DNA from: Hyaloraphidium curvatum
Taxonomy: Eukaryota > Monoblepharomycota > Hyaloraphidiomycetes > Hyaloraphidiales > Hyaloraphidiaceae
Reading direction: 5' to 3'
Assembly (NCBI GenBank): GCA_025558095.1
Contig: JAIVFI010000009.1
Location: 248,001 to 312,000 of the forward strand
Length of the DNA stretch: 64,000 bases
Below, piece after piece: positions 26,112 to 35,320 of this stretch. Position 1 is the first letter of the stretch, and each line of letters opens with the position of its first letter. A program made the translations under genes and the position numbers. The notes beneath the pieces are model-generated. The model was not told where the DNA came from. It was given only the letters and a program-made list of their open reading frames with translations, and ran no database searches.

Positions 26112-27653
26112 TCAGTAATCTCCCATCAACCCGCTGAGCTGCGTGTCGCCCGTCCGGTCCAGCAGCTCATCCAGCCGCGAGACGGGCCCCGCCCCGCGTC
26201 CAGCATCGACCTGCTCGCGGCGCACGAGGACGATCTCGTACATGGCACTCTCCTTGAGCACCAGCAGGGTGTCTGCACCCGTCTGCGCGAAGCCCAGCAC
26301 CGATCCGCCCTCGTTGAAGTCGACGACGTACTGGTTCGAGGTCCGTACCCCGGCGTCGGGCGTCGAGTAGAAGAACCCCAGCCTGGACCCCTCGATGACG
26401 AAGAAAAAGTCGTAGCTCGCGGTGTAGGACGCGAACTTCTTCTCCTTCTTGCTCGCAGCAATGTAGGCAAGCGCGGGGAGGCTGCACACGTGTTCGGCCT
26501 CGGCCGAGCCGGCTTTGAGCGCGTACACGGCACCGTCGACGTCGTAGCCAAATAAAAGCTCGGGTGGGATACCACGGGCGCGAACGCCGGGCGAGAGGAA
26601 GGCGTTCCCAGCGCAGTTGTTGACGTGCGTGCAGCCGCCCACCGCGGCGTCGAAGCGCCAGATGTATGTCGGCGGGGAGGAGATGACGTCGGCAGATTCG
26701 AGCTGGCTCAGAAGATTCGGCTGCTCGGGGTCCTTGGCGCTGTCAAGTGCCTCCGGCCCCTCTTCCATCATCGTCGTGAACTCCTCCGCAGGACCCGACG
26801 GCACCTCGGCGCCCAAAGGCGCGGACCTGGTACCGACCGACGTCGACACAAAGTCAGACGTGCCGACAACGAAGAATGCCGACTGGGCCCCGCCAAAAGA
26901 TGCCTCCAGGTACCCGCACAGGGCCGGCGCGGAGCTCCTCAGCTCGAACGAGGCCACCTCCTCTCCCGCGTTGCCGTCAACTGTGGCAAAAGAGACGCCG
27001 AAAACGAGCTTCTCGGCGACCGTGGCCTCGCGCCGTCCGCCAAAGTCGCGAGATCCCAGACCGGGCCGGCTCCGCGAGGGCAAGGACGTCCCGGGATCCG
27101 CAGCGTCCGCCTCGGCATCGTACCACGAGGCCAGGAGGCTCAAAGTGCCAGCATCGTCCATGCAGCAATCCAAAATCTCGGTCGCTCTCGCCGTCTTGGC
27201 TGTTCGGAAGCTTCGCACCACGGTACTAGCGTCGCCCGGCCCTGCCCATCGCACGAGGTGGAACAAGCCCTCGCCATCACACGCGAGGACGTATCCAGGA
27301 CCCGGCACACCGAGTGTGACCCAAGCAGACGGCTCCGCGGTCCGAGGAAGCTGGAAGACCACCGACATGTCGCCCGGCGAACGCGCATAGACGATGTGCA
27401 GCTCAGAGTCGACAAAGAGCGAGCCTCCGTGCTCATCGCAGGGCACAAGAGCGTTGCGGATGATCCCGGCCCATCGGAAAGAGCCCTTGGTCGTCGCATT
27501 CGGCGGGCTGTAGCGCAGAGCAGCGGGTTGGAGAGGAGCACCCCGGACGCGTTCGAGTTCCCCGTCGATTTTGAGCTTGTAGCCCTCGAACGTGTGATGC
27601 AGAAGCGCCCGATTGACATTCAAAGTGCTCAGAATCGGCGAGGTAGGTGCCAT
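26112..27653 (-). CDS. NUDCD1: NUDCD1-like protein without a recognisable CS domain
   Basis: Animal NUDCD1 is a beta-propeller-like HSP90/CCT co-factor with a CS (p23-like) domain inserted in its middle. The match is clearest in the C-terminal half: FDAAVGGCTHVNNCAGNAFL, YIAASKKEKKF, FFYSTPDAG and SVLGFAQTGADTLLVLKES each align with human NUDCD1 segments in the same order. The N-terminus has HHTFEGYKLKIDGE, like the animal FEGYKL motif. Where the animal CS domain opens (YYWQQTEDDL...), this protein has an acidic linker, then IWRFD, so the CS domain appears absent. The gene is one open frame of about 513 codons, unusual beside its intron-rich neighbours. ATG 27653 is chosen because it starts the conserved part. 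Confidence 0.78.
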   Translation of the reverse strand: MAPTSPILSTLNVNRALLHHTFEGYKLKIDGELERVRGAPLQPAALRYSPPNATTKGSFRWAGIIRNALVPCDEHGGSLFVDSELHIVYARSPGDMSVVFQLPRTAEPSAWVTLGVPGPGYVLACDGEGLFHLVRWAGPGDASTVVRSFRTAKTARATEILDCCMDDAGTLSLLASWYDAEADAADPGTSLPSRSRPGLGSRDFGGRREATVAEKLVFGVSFATVDGNAGEEVASFELRSSAPALCGYLEASFGGAQSAFFVVGTSDFVSTSVGTRSAPLGAEVPSGPAEEFTTMMEEGPEALDSAKDPEQPNLLSQLESADVISSPPTYIWRFDAAVGGCTHVNNCAGNAFLSPGVRARGIPPELLFGYDVDGAVYALKAGSAEAEHVCSLPALAYIAASKKEKKFASYTASYDFFFVIEGSRLGFFYSTPDAGVRTSNQYVVDFNEGGSVLGFAQTGADTLLVLKESAMYEIVLVRREQVDAGRGAGPVSRLDELLDRTGDTQLSGLMGDY

Positions 27654-27751
27654 GGCGACTACTGTGGGAGACGCAATCTGCCGATTGACGGCTCCGTCGA
27701 CGACCGCGGCCGGGCCTGTTGACTTGTTGACGCCCTCACTCAACAGTATCA
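27654..27751. promoter_or_regulatory. Short divergent promoter, NUDCD1-like / BUD22
   Basis: Only 98 bp separate the two start codons, so the genes probably share a bidirectional promoter. The NUDCD1-like frame stays open across it, so a longer N-terminus cannot be ruled out. Confidence 0.45.
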
Positions 27752-29039
27752 ATGGCAGGGGCGGACGACAAAGCTACGCTGCTGGCAAAGAAGCTCCACC
27801 ATTTCCGAAAGCTGCTCCGACGAGCGGCAAAGAAGGCTAGGACATTCGAGGCCGCCAAGCTTGTGAAGAAGTGCAAGGCGCTTCGGAAGGACCACGGAGC
27901 CGCTGTGGCCCCCGGAAAGCCTGCTGGCACCGATGGCGAAACTCAGCGCGAGATTGCTGCTCTGGAACGGGACATGAGGGTCGTCAAGACCCTGAACGTG
28001 GACGACATTGGGGACCAGGCCCTGCACTCGGCCATCCTCGGGGGCAGACTGGAGGACAGCGATCTGGTGCGGAAAGCCATGGATCTAGAGTCGCTGCATG
28101 CGAAGGATTTTGCCGCTGGAGACGTCGAGCGGCTAGCCAAGAGGGTCCGCGGCAACGGAGCCTTTGTGAGGACGCTGAAGCAGACTCTGGCTGACCTGGA
28201 AGAGATCGTGGAGGCCGTTGCAGAGGGGAAACAAAAGAAGAAGAAACGCGCGGAGTCTGGCAACTCAAAAAAGCAGCCCGGAGGCGCGAAAGAGCCACTG
28301 ATCGCAGGAGCTGGCGCCAACGGCGCAGGTTCCAGGTCCAAGCGGCCCAATACAGGCACATTGTCTGGCCATGGACTTGAAGTGGGCGCTGAGGATGGGA
28401 CGGATGCCTTTAGCGTTGCCGACGATGACATGGGGGGCTCTGAAAGCTCGGACGACAGCAATAGCGTTCTTTTCTCCTCGGACTACGACAATGAGCCGCC
28501 GTTCGAAGAGGATTCCGCAGAGGACGACGAACCTGCATCGAGGACGACCAGCGGTCGGGAACCCGGAAAGGCAAGAGGAGGCAAAGCAAAGGTGTTTGAT
28601 GCCGAGAAGCCGCGGAACCGAATGGGACAGCGGGCAAGGCGACTGTAGGTGCCCATCGTGCCTATTGGATGCCCCATGTTCCTGACAGCATTCTCAAAGG
28701 AAATGGGAGAAGGAGTTTGGACGGGCGGCCAATCACCTGAAGGCAGGGCGAGGGCGAGGGAGAACGTCGTCGGGCGGCGTCGCAAAGGCAGGCAGCCGAA
28801 TCTCGGGGCGCGATCTTGCACCTGCCTTGCAACGTGCCAAAGTGGCGCCTCGAGGCGCGAAAGAACGCCGCGATCGGGTCCCGGATCCGAAACCTGCTGT
28901 GGATGCCAGGGCGAACGGATCGGAGACCCATGCACCGCAAAAGGAGCAAGGGCTCCATGCCTCGTGGGAAGCGAAGCTAAGGCAGAAGCAGAAAATGCTC
29001 GCCGCGGCTCCGCAGGGCAAAAAGATCGTGTTTGAGTGA
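27752..29039 (+). CDS. BUD22: BUD22/SRFBP1-like ribosome biogenesis protein
   Basis: Bud22 is a nucleolar factor for 18S rRNA maturation; the animal relative is SRFBP1. The protein starts MAGADDKATLLAKKLHHFRK and has a helical N-terminal half (KLVKKCKALRKDH, LERDMRVVKTLNVDDI). A Lys-rich and then an acidic linker follows. Exon 1 ends in KNRMGQRARRL; a GTAGGTGCC intron joins it to KWEKEFGRAANHLK, restoring the family's C-terminal box (NRxGQRARRxxWEKxxG...ANH). The end, HASWEAKLRQKQK then PQGKKIVFE, is also diagnostic. One intron, about 430 residues. Confidence 0.93.
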
Positions 29040-29089
29040 TCGTTATGCACGATCGGGTAGGAGAATCGAGTCCAATTGGAGCTCTTGAT

Positions 29090-29799
29090 ATGCAGGACAG
29101 CGACGACTTGCTTGGTCTTGGCTGTGATCGGTAGGCTGCACGGGATTCACGGGTTCACTGTTGCGGGATCGAACACCTGGACGACGAAAGGACGTCAACG
29201 CCAAGAAGCAAGAGCATGCGGAAGCTCGACCCGATACATTTATCTTCACATCCGGCTGTGCACTTCTACGGCGGGCTGCGGCAGACGTGTGCGGCATCCG
29301 TTGCCGCGTCTACTTTGCCCAAGTCCACCTCCGCGACCTCTGACGCCTCCGACCCTCTCCGAAGCGAGATCTAGAACTTCAGCTCGCGCGGCCGCGCACG
29401 TCTAGGGGTCGCAAAGTCAGCTCCGAGGTCCTCCGAACGACGAGCAAAACACTGAAGCAGACCTAGAACTTGAGCGTTAGACCTAACACACTGCTGGAGT
29501 AGCGTCGCGTTGGCCGAGGTGCGAGGATCGGAGAAAGAAGTTTACGTAAGCCAACGGCCGAGGAACACTTGCGTTCACGACCAACGTCCAACACGAATCC
29601 CGGAGATAGCAGCTGCATTGCTCTGGCACAGCTTCATGAAATCAAGAAATCGTCCAGCGAGGGCGAGGAATCGATGGAGACTCTGGCAAGGCCTCCCAAG
29701 GTCGCCGACGAAAGAGTCGGCGAGCCCCGTAATCAGGTCTCCACATGCGAGTCCAGGAGGACCGGCAGGTCCGAGAAATCTCAGAGGATTCTAATGTAG
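29090..29799 (+). CDS. Possible multi-exon gene, product unknown (uncertain model)
   Basis: I do not recognise this product. Two stretches read like protein. The first starts MQDSDDLLGLGCD at 29090 and, across a phase-preserving intron (GTAGGCTGC to CGAAAG), continues RTSTPRSKSMRKLDPIHLS. The second runs from a TAG acceptor before 29503 through KPTAEEHLRSRPTSNTN, LAQLHEIKKSSSEGEE and ends SEKSQRILM then TAG at 29799. The link between them is not resolved. The sequence is Ser/Thr/Arg-rich and would be disordered. It may be a small independent gene, or the 3' region of BUD22 with chance frames. Confidence 0.3.
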
Positions 29800-30487
29800 A
29801 AGGATGGAAAGCACTCAGAGACCCATTGGAGTTCCGTGCCGAGGGTGAGAGAGTCGTGAACTGATGTTCCTGCTTCACCGGAACCGCCCGCAATTCCCCC
29901 CGTCGCCAGCCCATGCGGGTTCGGAGCTCCTAAAGCGATGCTCGGCAGTCCATGTTCCATGGCAGGTAGCGGGCCGGACCCAGTTTCGGGGTTTCGGATC
30001 GGATCCTTGGGCAACGTCACCGATCGCTCCCAGCACCGGCATCGCGGCCCGGCGCCCGCAAGGCGTTGTTTCGCGACGTGCGCAACTGAATGGAACGGGC
30101 TTTGGCAGCGGAGACGCGGAGTGATGGCTAGAAGGCAGGGACGCTGCTGGAGGGTGTTCGCGGGGAGGGTGATGGCAGGGCGCCCACCTCCAAGTTGACT
30201 TGTCGAACAGGTGCGTAGCCCCGTCGCGCCGGGCTCGCCGCCCCGGATTGGCGTTCGGAATGGCCTCGGACGCGCTGTCCCGGGCTCGGTTTCGGTGCTC
30301 CGCTTGCGCGCTGCGGAGAGATCCGCCTCGGACTGCCCGCGGCTCGGGTGCCTTTCCCCTCCCCCCCACGCAACGCCGACCGCCTGTTCCGCTTCCTCCG
30401 TTGTACAGGCCATTTTGTTCGTCGATTTACCGCCACGAGCAGGCACAAGGAGGCGCCAGAGCCGGTCGAGACCGCAGCGGGACCGCA
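29800..30487. other. Intergenic region upstream of the unrecognised SIM-bearing gene
   Basis: No frame here can be supported; a 235-codon minus-strand frame is Arg/Pro/Thr-rich and looks like chance. The last 100 bases are pyrimidine-rich and G+C-rich and probably hold the promoter of the plus-strand gene at 30488. Confidence 0.4.
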
Positions 30488-33159
30488 ATGGCGGGCGACG
30501 GCGCGAGGCAGGGCAAGAGGGCCGCCCAAGACCACGATGGCGCCTCTGAGGTCTGGATCAGCCTTCATGCATGCATTTTATTGCCGCGTAATGCCTCGCA
30601 TTCCCGCAGGGTGTCAAGCGCCACAAGCCCGTCGAGGTCATCAACCTGTGCTCGGACGACCCGGAAGCAGACGTGAAGCAAGCCCCCCCGCGCACCGCCC
30701 TGAGCGAGAGGCAGGTTCCCAAGAACCTCGGGAAGTCGGCGCAGAAGAAGGCTCTCGGAGTCTCGGCCTCGGTGCGTGCATTGACCGCGCATGCACGGGA
30801 CGCATGACGCGCTGACACCCGACCTTCTATTTGCTAGCCTCCTCCTTCTCCCAAGCCCGCTCCGCTGCCGCGGTTCAAGAAGACGTCCAAGGCGTCCGAG
30901 CCCGAGGATTTACCTGCGGACGTCGACATGGCCGACCCGGCCGATCTGCCCGAGCTCGAGGACCCGGAGAACCTGGCCCCGGCCGTCGTCCTCGAGGTTG
31001 TCGATGAACCCAAGGAGTACGTGCCCATCAAGAAGGATCACCTGATCCCCGAGGTAGGGGTCGCATTGCATGCGACGCCGTTGCGCTGCGCGACTTAGCT
31101 CTTGGCGTTCCCAGGTTCCCAACGCCGATCTGCAGGGCGTCTCGCGTTCCCTCGTCGAGGACGTCTACCGCATCATTCTTGCAAGGACGCAGCAGCCGCT
31201 GATCAAGGCTAAGAAGAACCAGAACGTCGTCATGACGTACCTCGCGAACCAAGGTCCCGAGGTGTTGCAGAAGGCCGGTACCGAGCCTCCGGTTGCGTGT
31301 CGAGCCCCTTTGTGCTGACCGTACTCTCCTCGCCAGATCAAGGACGCCGGACGGCCCGATTCCACCTTCCTCAAGCTGGACACGAACCTGGACCAGTGCG
31401 GCCCGGCCACCTATGTCATGGAGACCATCGACAAGCTCGAAAACCACCTCACGACAATCGAGCTCATGGACCCGGTGACCAAGAAGAATCCGTACTTCAA
31501 GTCGCTGCACAAGCAGACCAAGGCTCAGGTGGCCAAGAACCCGCCCGGCACGAAGGCGGCAAAGAACTACGGCGGCAAAGTGGGTCGATCTCGAGCTCAC
31601 GCTTGCGCCTCTCTGCTTAAGCGCAGATCACTAGTTCGCCAAGAGCAAGGCGCCCGTCAAGAACCGAGTCAAGGGCGAGCACATCGACTACCCCAACAAG
31701 TCCAAGTCCGGCACTGCCCTCAACTGGTCATTCCAGCAGGCTCTCAAGTTGCAGGGCAAGACCCCGACCCGCATGGGCTTGCTCTTCAAGAGCGACATCA
31801 TCCACAAGACCACCAGCATGCTCGTCGCCGCCGCCTCCGCTGACGCCCCCATGAACCTCCTGTTCTCCCACGCTATCGACATCGGCGAGGCTCTGACGAT
31901 GGATCTGGCGACTTGCATGCTTAAGGGCGACGTCGGCCTCAACGCTCAGGTCGGCGGCCCCATCTTCGGGACGTCTTGGGACCTCCTCGTCAAGGAGGCC
32001 GTCCTCCGGATCGACATTCCCAACCCGACCCTCGAGCAGCAGCGCGAGGCTTTCAAGGAGATGAAGGCCTACGAGACCGCCGGGCAGCACCCCATCATCG
32101 TCGTGAGTTGGCTCGTAGCCGAGTTTGCAGCGGACGTTTGACTAGCCTCGCACACCTCGCACGCAGACCATCCTCCAGAACCGGAGTACGGCGACGACTA
32201 CGAGGACGTCACCGTGGCTGAGCTGCACGCGCGCATCAGCGCCCACGGCTGTGGGCTTTCTTTGTCGCTCTGTGCACGACCTCTGTCTCTGATTGCGTTC
32301 CTTCTGCAGCCCGCATCTCCAATACGCCCGGACAAGTGCTTCGTGGGAAACGCAAGGGAGAACCGCGCCTGCCTGCCAAAGAACGAGGTTGGTTCTCAAC
32401 CTGTCACCTGCCGTTCGGATTCTCACACCCTGGCCTGGCAGGCAAGCTGAGTCTGGAGCCCGGCACGGTGCTCCGCAACAAGCACGGAAATCAGGGCAAG
32501 CAACGCCTGTCCATGTCTGAGCGCGGTTTGTATCGCACAATCGAATATGGCTCACATTCCAACGTTGCTGACGTCGGCTTCGCAGGCAAGCTCGGCCACG
32601 TGCCCGGGATCGTGACGAACCACAAGAACGGAAGGCATGGCGAGGTCAGAATGACGAGGCAGGAGATCGGTGGGTCGGACTGGGGTGCCGCGGCCGTTCT
32701 GGAGCTGATGGTGGTGCACGCAGGCCGCGACAAGCTCCGCAAGCTGGACAAGGGTCGGCAGGGCACCAAGTCCGGCACCGAGGTCACCTACTACTTCTCC
32801 GCCACGGACGGGTACGGCACCTTCGAGGCGAGGGAAGCGCTGCGCGTCGCACCCAAGGATGGCCACAATATCGAGAGCCACCCGGGCAACATCACGTTCT
32901 CGGAGAAGGGCGTCAAGGGCGGCTCGCTCCACAACGCCCGCCGGTTGCTGCCCGCCTTCGGTGACTACCTGATCGTCGATGATAAGATGTACGAGTGGGA
33001 CGCGGATGTCGAGAAGAAGGTCAGAGGAGGCACCAGCAAGGGTTTCTACGTAGAGTACAAGACGATCAAGCCGGAGCGGTGCGCATCGCGGTTCTGGCTT
33101 GCTGCTTCGTGCGTTGACTTTGTTGAATCCGCAGCCTGCATCGCTACCTCAAGCCCTAA
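30488..33159 (+). CDS. Unrecognised nuclear-type protein with SUMO-interacting motif and triplicated exon module
   Basis: I cannot assign a family. The product starts MAGDGARQGKRAAQDHDGA and, after an intron, has VEVINLCSDDPEAD, a textbook SUMO-interacting motif (hydrophobic core followed by acids). A Pro-rich and an acidic linker precede a folded-looking middle of about 250 residues: SRSLVEDVYRIILARTQQPL, TFLKLDTNLDQCGPATYVME, TALNWSFQQALKLQGKTPTR, GLLFKSDIIHKTTSMLVAAA, WDLLVKEAVLRIDIPN. Then three short repeats follow, each on its own exon (32310-32387, 32442-32525, 32586-32669), with the pattern PGxVxxxKxGxxGxxRxxxxExG. A last large exon has TYYFSATDGYGTFEAREALR and FGDYLIVDDKMYEWDADVE, and the end after a final intron is LHRYLKP. 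About 10 introns, one with uncertain donor near 32107. Function unknown. Confidence 0.7.
32310..32669 (+). repeat. Three tandem exon-encoded repeat modules
   Basis: Exons 32310-32387 (78 nt), 32442-32525 (84 nt) and 32586-32669 (84 nt) encode related modules of 26-28 residues. All three are bounded by phase-1 introns of 54-60 bp, and the second and third both begin GCAAGCT and end G. Such symmetric exons can be duplicated without breaking the frame. Confidence 0.7.
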
Positions 33160-33358
33160 GCTTCTGCATCATCACCACTCTCTCGTACTACTTCGTCACC
33201 ACTCTCACGACACTCTCACCTCTATGGCACGGTTCGGATTACGTCAAGTAGATCGCTATGGCTCTGATGGATTTGCTGGCTTTATGTCTGTGTACTCGAT
33301 TGTGACTACGGCGCGCATTATACGTGTGATGATCTTTGCTTCGCACAAACTCGTTATA

Positions 33359-33388
33359 CTAGTGCTGGCGCTAGAAAGATTTCGACAT
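33359..33388 (+). repeat. 30-bp inverted repeat, left copy
   Basis: This 30-base stretch, starting CTAGTGCTGGCGCTAG, is found again, exactly, as the reverse complement at 34011-34040. The match stops at both ends of the 30 bases. The two copies enclose 622 bp containing the U-box-like ORF. Confidence 0.85.
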
Positions 33389-34010
33389 AGACTATCTACG
33401 CGTTCGGCCACGACCCCAGATTTTCGAACGATAATGGCAACCAAGGAGGAGCGCGTAATGATTGACGCGGGCACCGACAAGCAAGTTGTGTTCCCTTTGC
33501 TCCCGCTGTGCGAGGTGGAAGGTGTATTCGTGGCCACTGCGGCCCTCTTTCGCGAAGTGGGGGTCCGCACATTCGGCGACCTTCTGGCGCGCATCGATCA
33601 TGTCGAACGTGACATTGGAGAGGCCCTCGATAGGCGGCGCGAGCTGGGAGGTCCTGGGGGCCAGGTACATTGGGCCCGCGCGGCAATCCTGGTCGCGCGC
33701 CTGGTCCGCAGAGCTCGTGCCGCCCATCGTGTCGTCTTGGACGCCTTCCGGTGCCTTACGTGCCAGCGCGAAATGTGCGACCCCGTAGTCTTGCGCGACG
33801 GGAGATCGTGCTGCCGGGACTGTGCGGACGATGCTGTGGCTCCAAACCTTGCACTCGCGGCGGCCATTGTGGAAGTGCGCGAGAGCCCGTACGCGCGCTA
33901 CCTTATGCCCCAGGACCTGCCCGACTTGCCGGACGCGGACGTGGCACTGGAGGGCTATAGACGACACAGCCGGACGATGGCGATCGGTGTTAAATAGAAA
34001 AAAATCGCAC
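33389..34010 (+). mobile_element. Candidate one-gene mobile unit between inverted repeats
   Basis: The interval between the two 30-bp repeats contains one intronless ORF and little else: 45 bp of leader and 13 bp of A-rich trailer after the stop. It is the shape of a DNA transposon or captured cassette, but the ORF is not a transposase and I see no clear target-site duplication outside the repeats. Confidence 0.4.
33434..33997 (+). CDS. Intronless U-box/RING-like protein
   Basis: The 187-residue product starts MATKEERVMIDAGTDKQ. Its C-terminal half reads FRCLTCQREMCDPVVLRDG, CCRDC and APNLALAAAIVEV, matching the U-box order: a C-terminal-fold opening, the DPVV...DG turn, and the closing PN.AL...I helix. 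Extra Cys pairs (CLTC, CCRDC) make it partly RING-like. U-box proteins act as E3 ubiquitin ligases. The N-terminal part (LLARIDHVERDIGEALDRR) is helical and unknown. The usual arm that holds the substrate is missing, so it is short. It is intronless and enclosed by a perfect inverted repeat. The frame is open into the upstream gene, but that gene ends by splicing at 33159. Confidence 0.65.
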   Translation: MATKEERVMIDAGTDKQVVFPLLPLCEVEGVFVATAALFREVGVRTFGDLLARIDHVERDIGEALDRRRELGGPGGQVHWARAAILVARLVRRARAAHRVVLDAFRCLTCQREMCDPVVLRDGRSCCRDCADDAVAPNLALAAAIVEVRESPYARYLMPQDLPDLPDADVALEGYRRHSRTMAIGVK

Positions 34011-34427
34011 ATGTCGAAATCTTTCTAGCGCCAGCACTAGATTCCGTCTTCCAAAGGTTTGCTACCGAAAATCACCTGCCCACTCCTCGGTTTTTTGACC
34101 TCCCAACTTTTTCGGCCCTCCCGCCCGGTGTCAGGTCAGTTTCGCCAGCATTCGCCCGGCGCCGCGTTGTAGATCCGTCGATGACGGCGCTGGGCCGTGA
34201 TTGGGGCCCATTGGGCATCGTTGGCCTCTCTTTGCCGACCCGCCTGCTGGGGGGTTCCAGGAAGCCATTGCACGGTGGCTGGCCGTCGGAGGGCTATTCG
34301 GGCGTACTCGGGCGCTCAAGAGTGCGATTTGGCGCTGGAGCCTTGCGGCCGATGTGCGGTGCCGGCCTCGTGCAGCCTTCCTGACGCGTGCGCCTTTTTC
34401 TTCCCGCCCGCGACGCAGGCCCCCGCC
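33998..34427. other. Region upstream of eIF5A, containing the right inverted repeat
   Basis: These 430 bases hold the right inverted repeat at their start and then the promoter and leader of eIF5A. Frames here look like chance. A pyrimidine-rich run (34388-34410) ending CGCAG just before the ATG could be a leader intron acceptor. Confidence 0.4.
34011..34040 (-). repeat. 30-bp inverted repeat, right copy
   Basis: This is the reverse complement of 33359-33388, without mismatch. It begins 14 bases after the stop codon of the U-box-like ORF. Confidence 0.85.
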
Positions 34428-35115
34428 ATGTCCGACGACGAGCAGCATGACCACCAGTTCGAGGGCGTCTCCTCGGGAGCGTCGACGACCTACCCGATGC
34501 AGTGCTCTGCCCTGCGGAAGAACGGTCACGTCATGCTGAAGGGCCGCCCCTGCAAGATCGTGGACATGTCGACCTCCAAGACCGGCAAGCACGGCCACGC
34601 CAAGGTTCACCTCGTCGGAATTGACGTCGGTCCTTTTCCTTTGGACAAAATGTGATATCCGCTAACCGAATGCCTTTGCTCCGGCGCGCTGCGTTACAGA
34701 TCTTCACCGGCAAGAAGTACGAGGATCTGTCCCCCTCTACCCACAACATGGACGTGCCCAACGTTGCCCGCAACGAGTACCAGCTCCTTGACATCGACGA
34801 GGGCTTCCTGTCCCTCATGCTTCCCGACGGGAGCACCAAGGACGATGTCAAGCTCCCCGAGGGCGAGTTGGGCGACAAGCTGAAGGCCGACTTCCAGGAC
34901 GGCAAGGATCTTGTTGTCACCATCCTGACCGCCGTCGGCGAGGAGGCTGCCATCTCGTACAGTGGGTTGGAACTCGTTCCTTACTCGGCCGCGCGCTTAC
35001 CGACCCGCTCCCGCTTTCCCATTTGCTCAGAGGATGGCCCCAAGTGTAAGTTAAGCTCGCCATACGCTGTGCCATGTCGATGCTCATCGTCTACATTCCT
35101 TCTGCAGCCGGGTAA
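34428..35115 (+). CDS. TIF51A: Translation factor eIF5A
   Basis: eIF5A rescues ribosomes stalled on proline-rich and other hard peptides and carries the hypusine modification. The protein begins [20 protein letters not shown] and has the hypusine loop [12 protein letters not shown] with the modified Lys in TGKHG. An intron after VGID (GTCGGTCC to TTACAG) leads to [20 protein letters not shown] and [14 protein letters not shown]. Two further introns near the end give the last residues EEAAISYKDGPKSG then TAA at 35113. Length, about 157 residues, is normal. The modifying enzymes are not in the window. Confidence 0.96.
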
Positions 35116-35320
35116 AGGACCCTTTCGTCTCTGTGATCCGATCTCTCCTGTCGGCTATGCATCCTGGAAAAACGTTCTTAACCTACGAGCTAGACATTGT
35201 ACGGTGTTGCCACGAAGGGTGGCCTGGATCGCGAAGAGATCGGGTCGCTCGCCTCTGTGCGGTTCTTCTCCGATCAGTGCTCCCGCAGTCCCGCAATCAT
35301 CTCTGGGCAGTTCTGGACGG

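Noticed and set aside
26625-27722. A 365-codon plus-strand frame opposite NUDCD1
   Set aside because: Antisense to a supported gene and Arg/Gly/His-rich without order.
29150-29185. A tRNA-like T-arm on the minus strand (GTTCGATCCC)
   Set aside because: The flanking bases do not pair into a T stem and no acceptor, D or anticodon arms can be drawn.
29781-30488. A 235-codon minus-strand frame upstream of the SIM-bearing gene
   Set aside because: No motif, biased to Arg/Pro/Thr, and it overlaps the likely promoter.
32586-33159. SRA (SET and RING associated) domain in the unrecognised gene
   Set aside because: GHVPGI and the length are suggestive, but the conserved methyl-cytosine pocket and YDG residues are not there.
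32336-33997. One long frame joining the SIM-bearing gene to the U-box-like ORF
   Set aside because: The upstream gene's introns contain no stop in this frame by chance; splicing ends it at 33159 with LHRYLKP, and the region between lacks protein-like content and carries the left inverted repeat.
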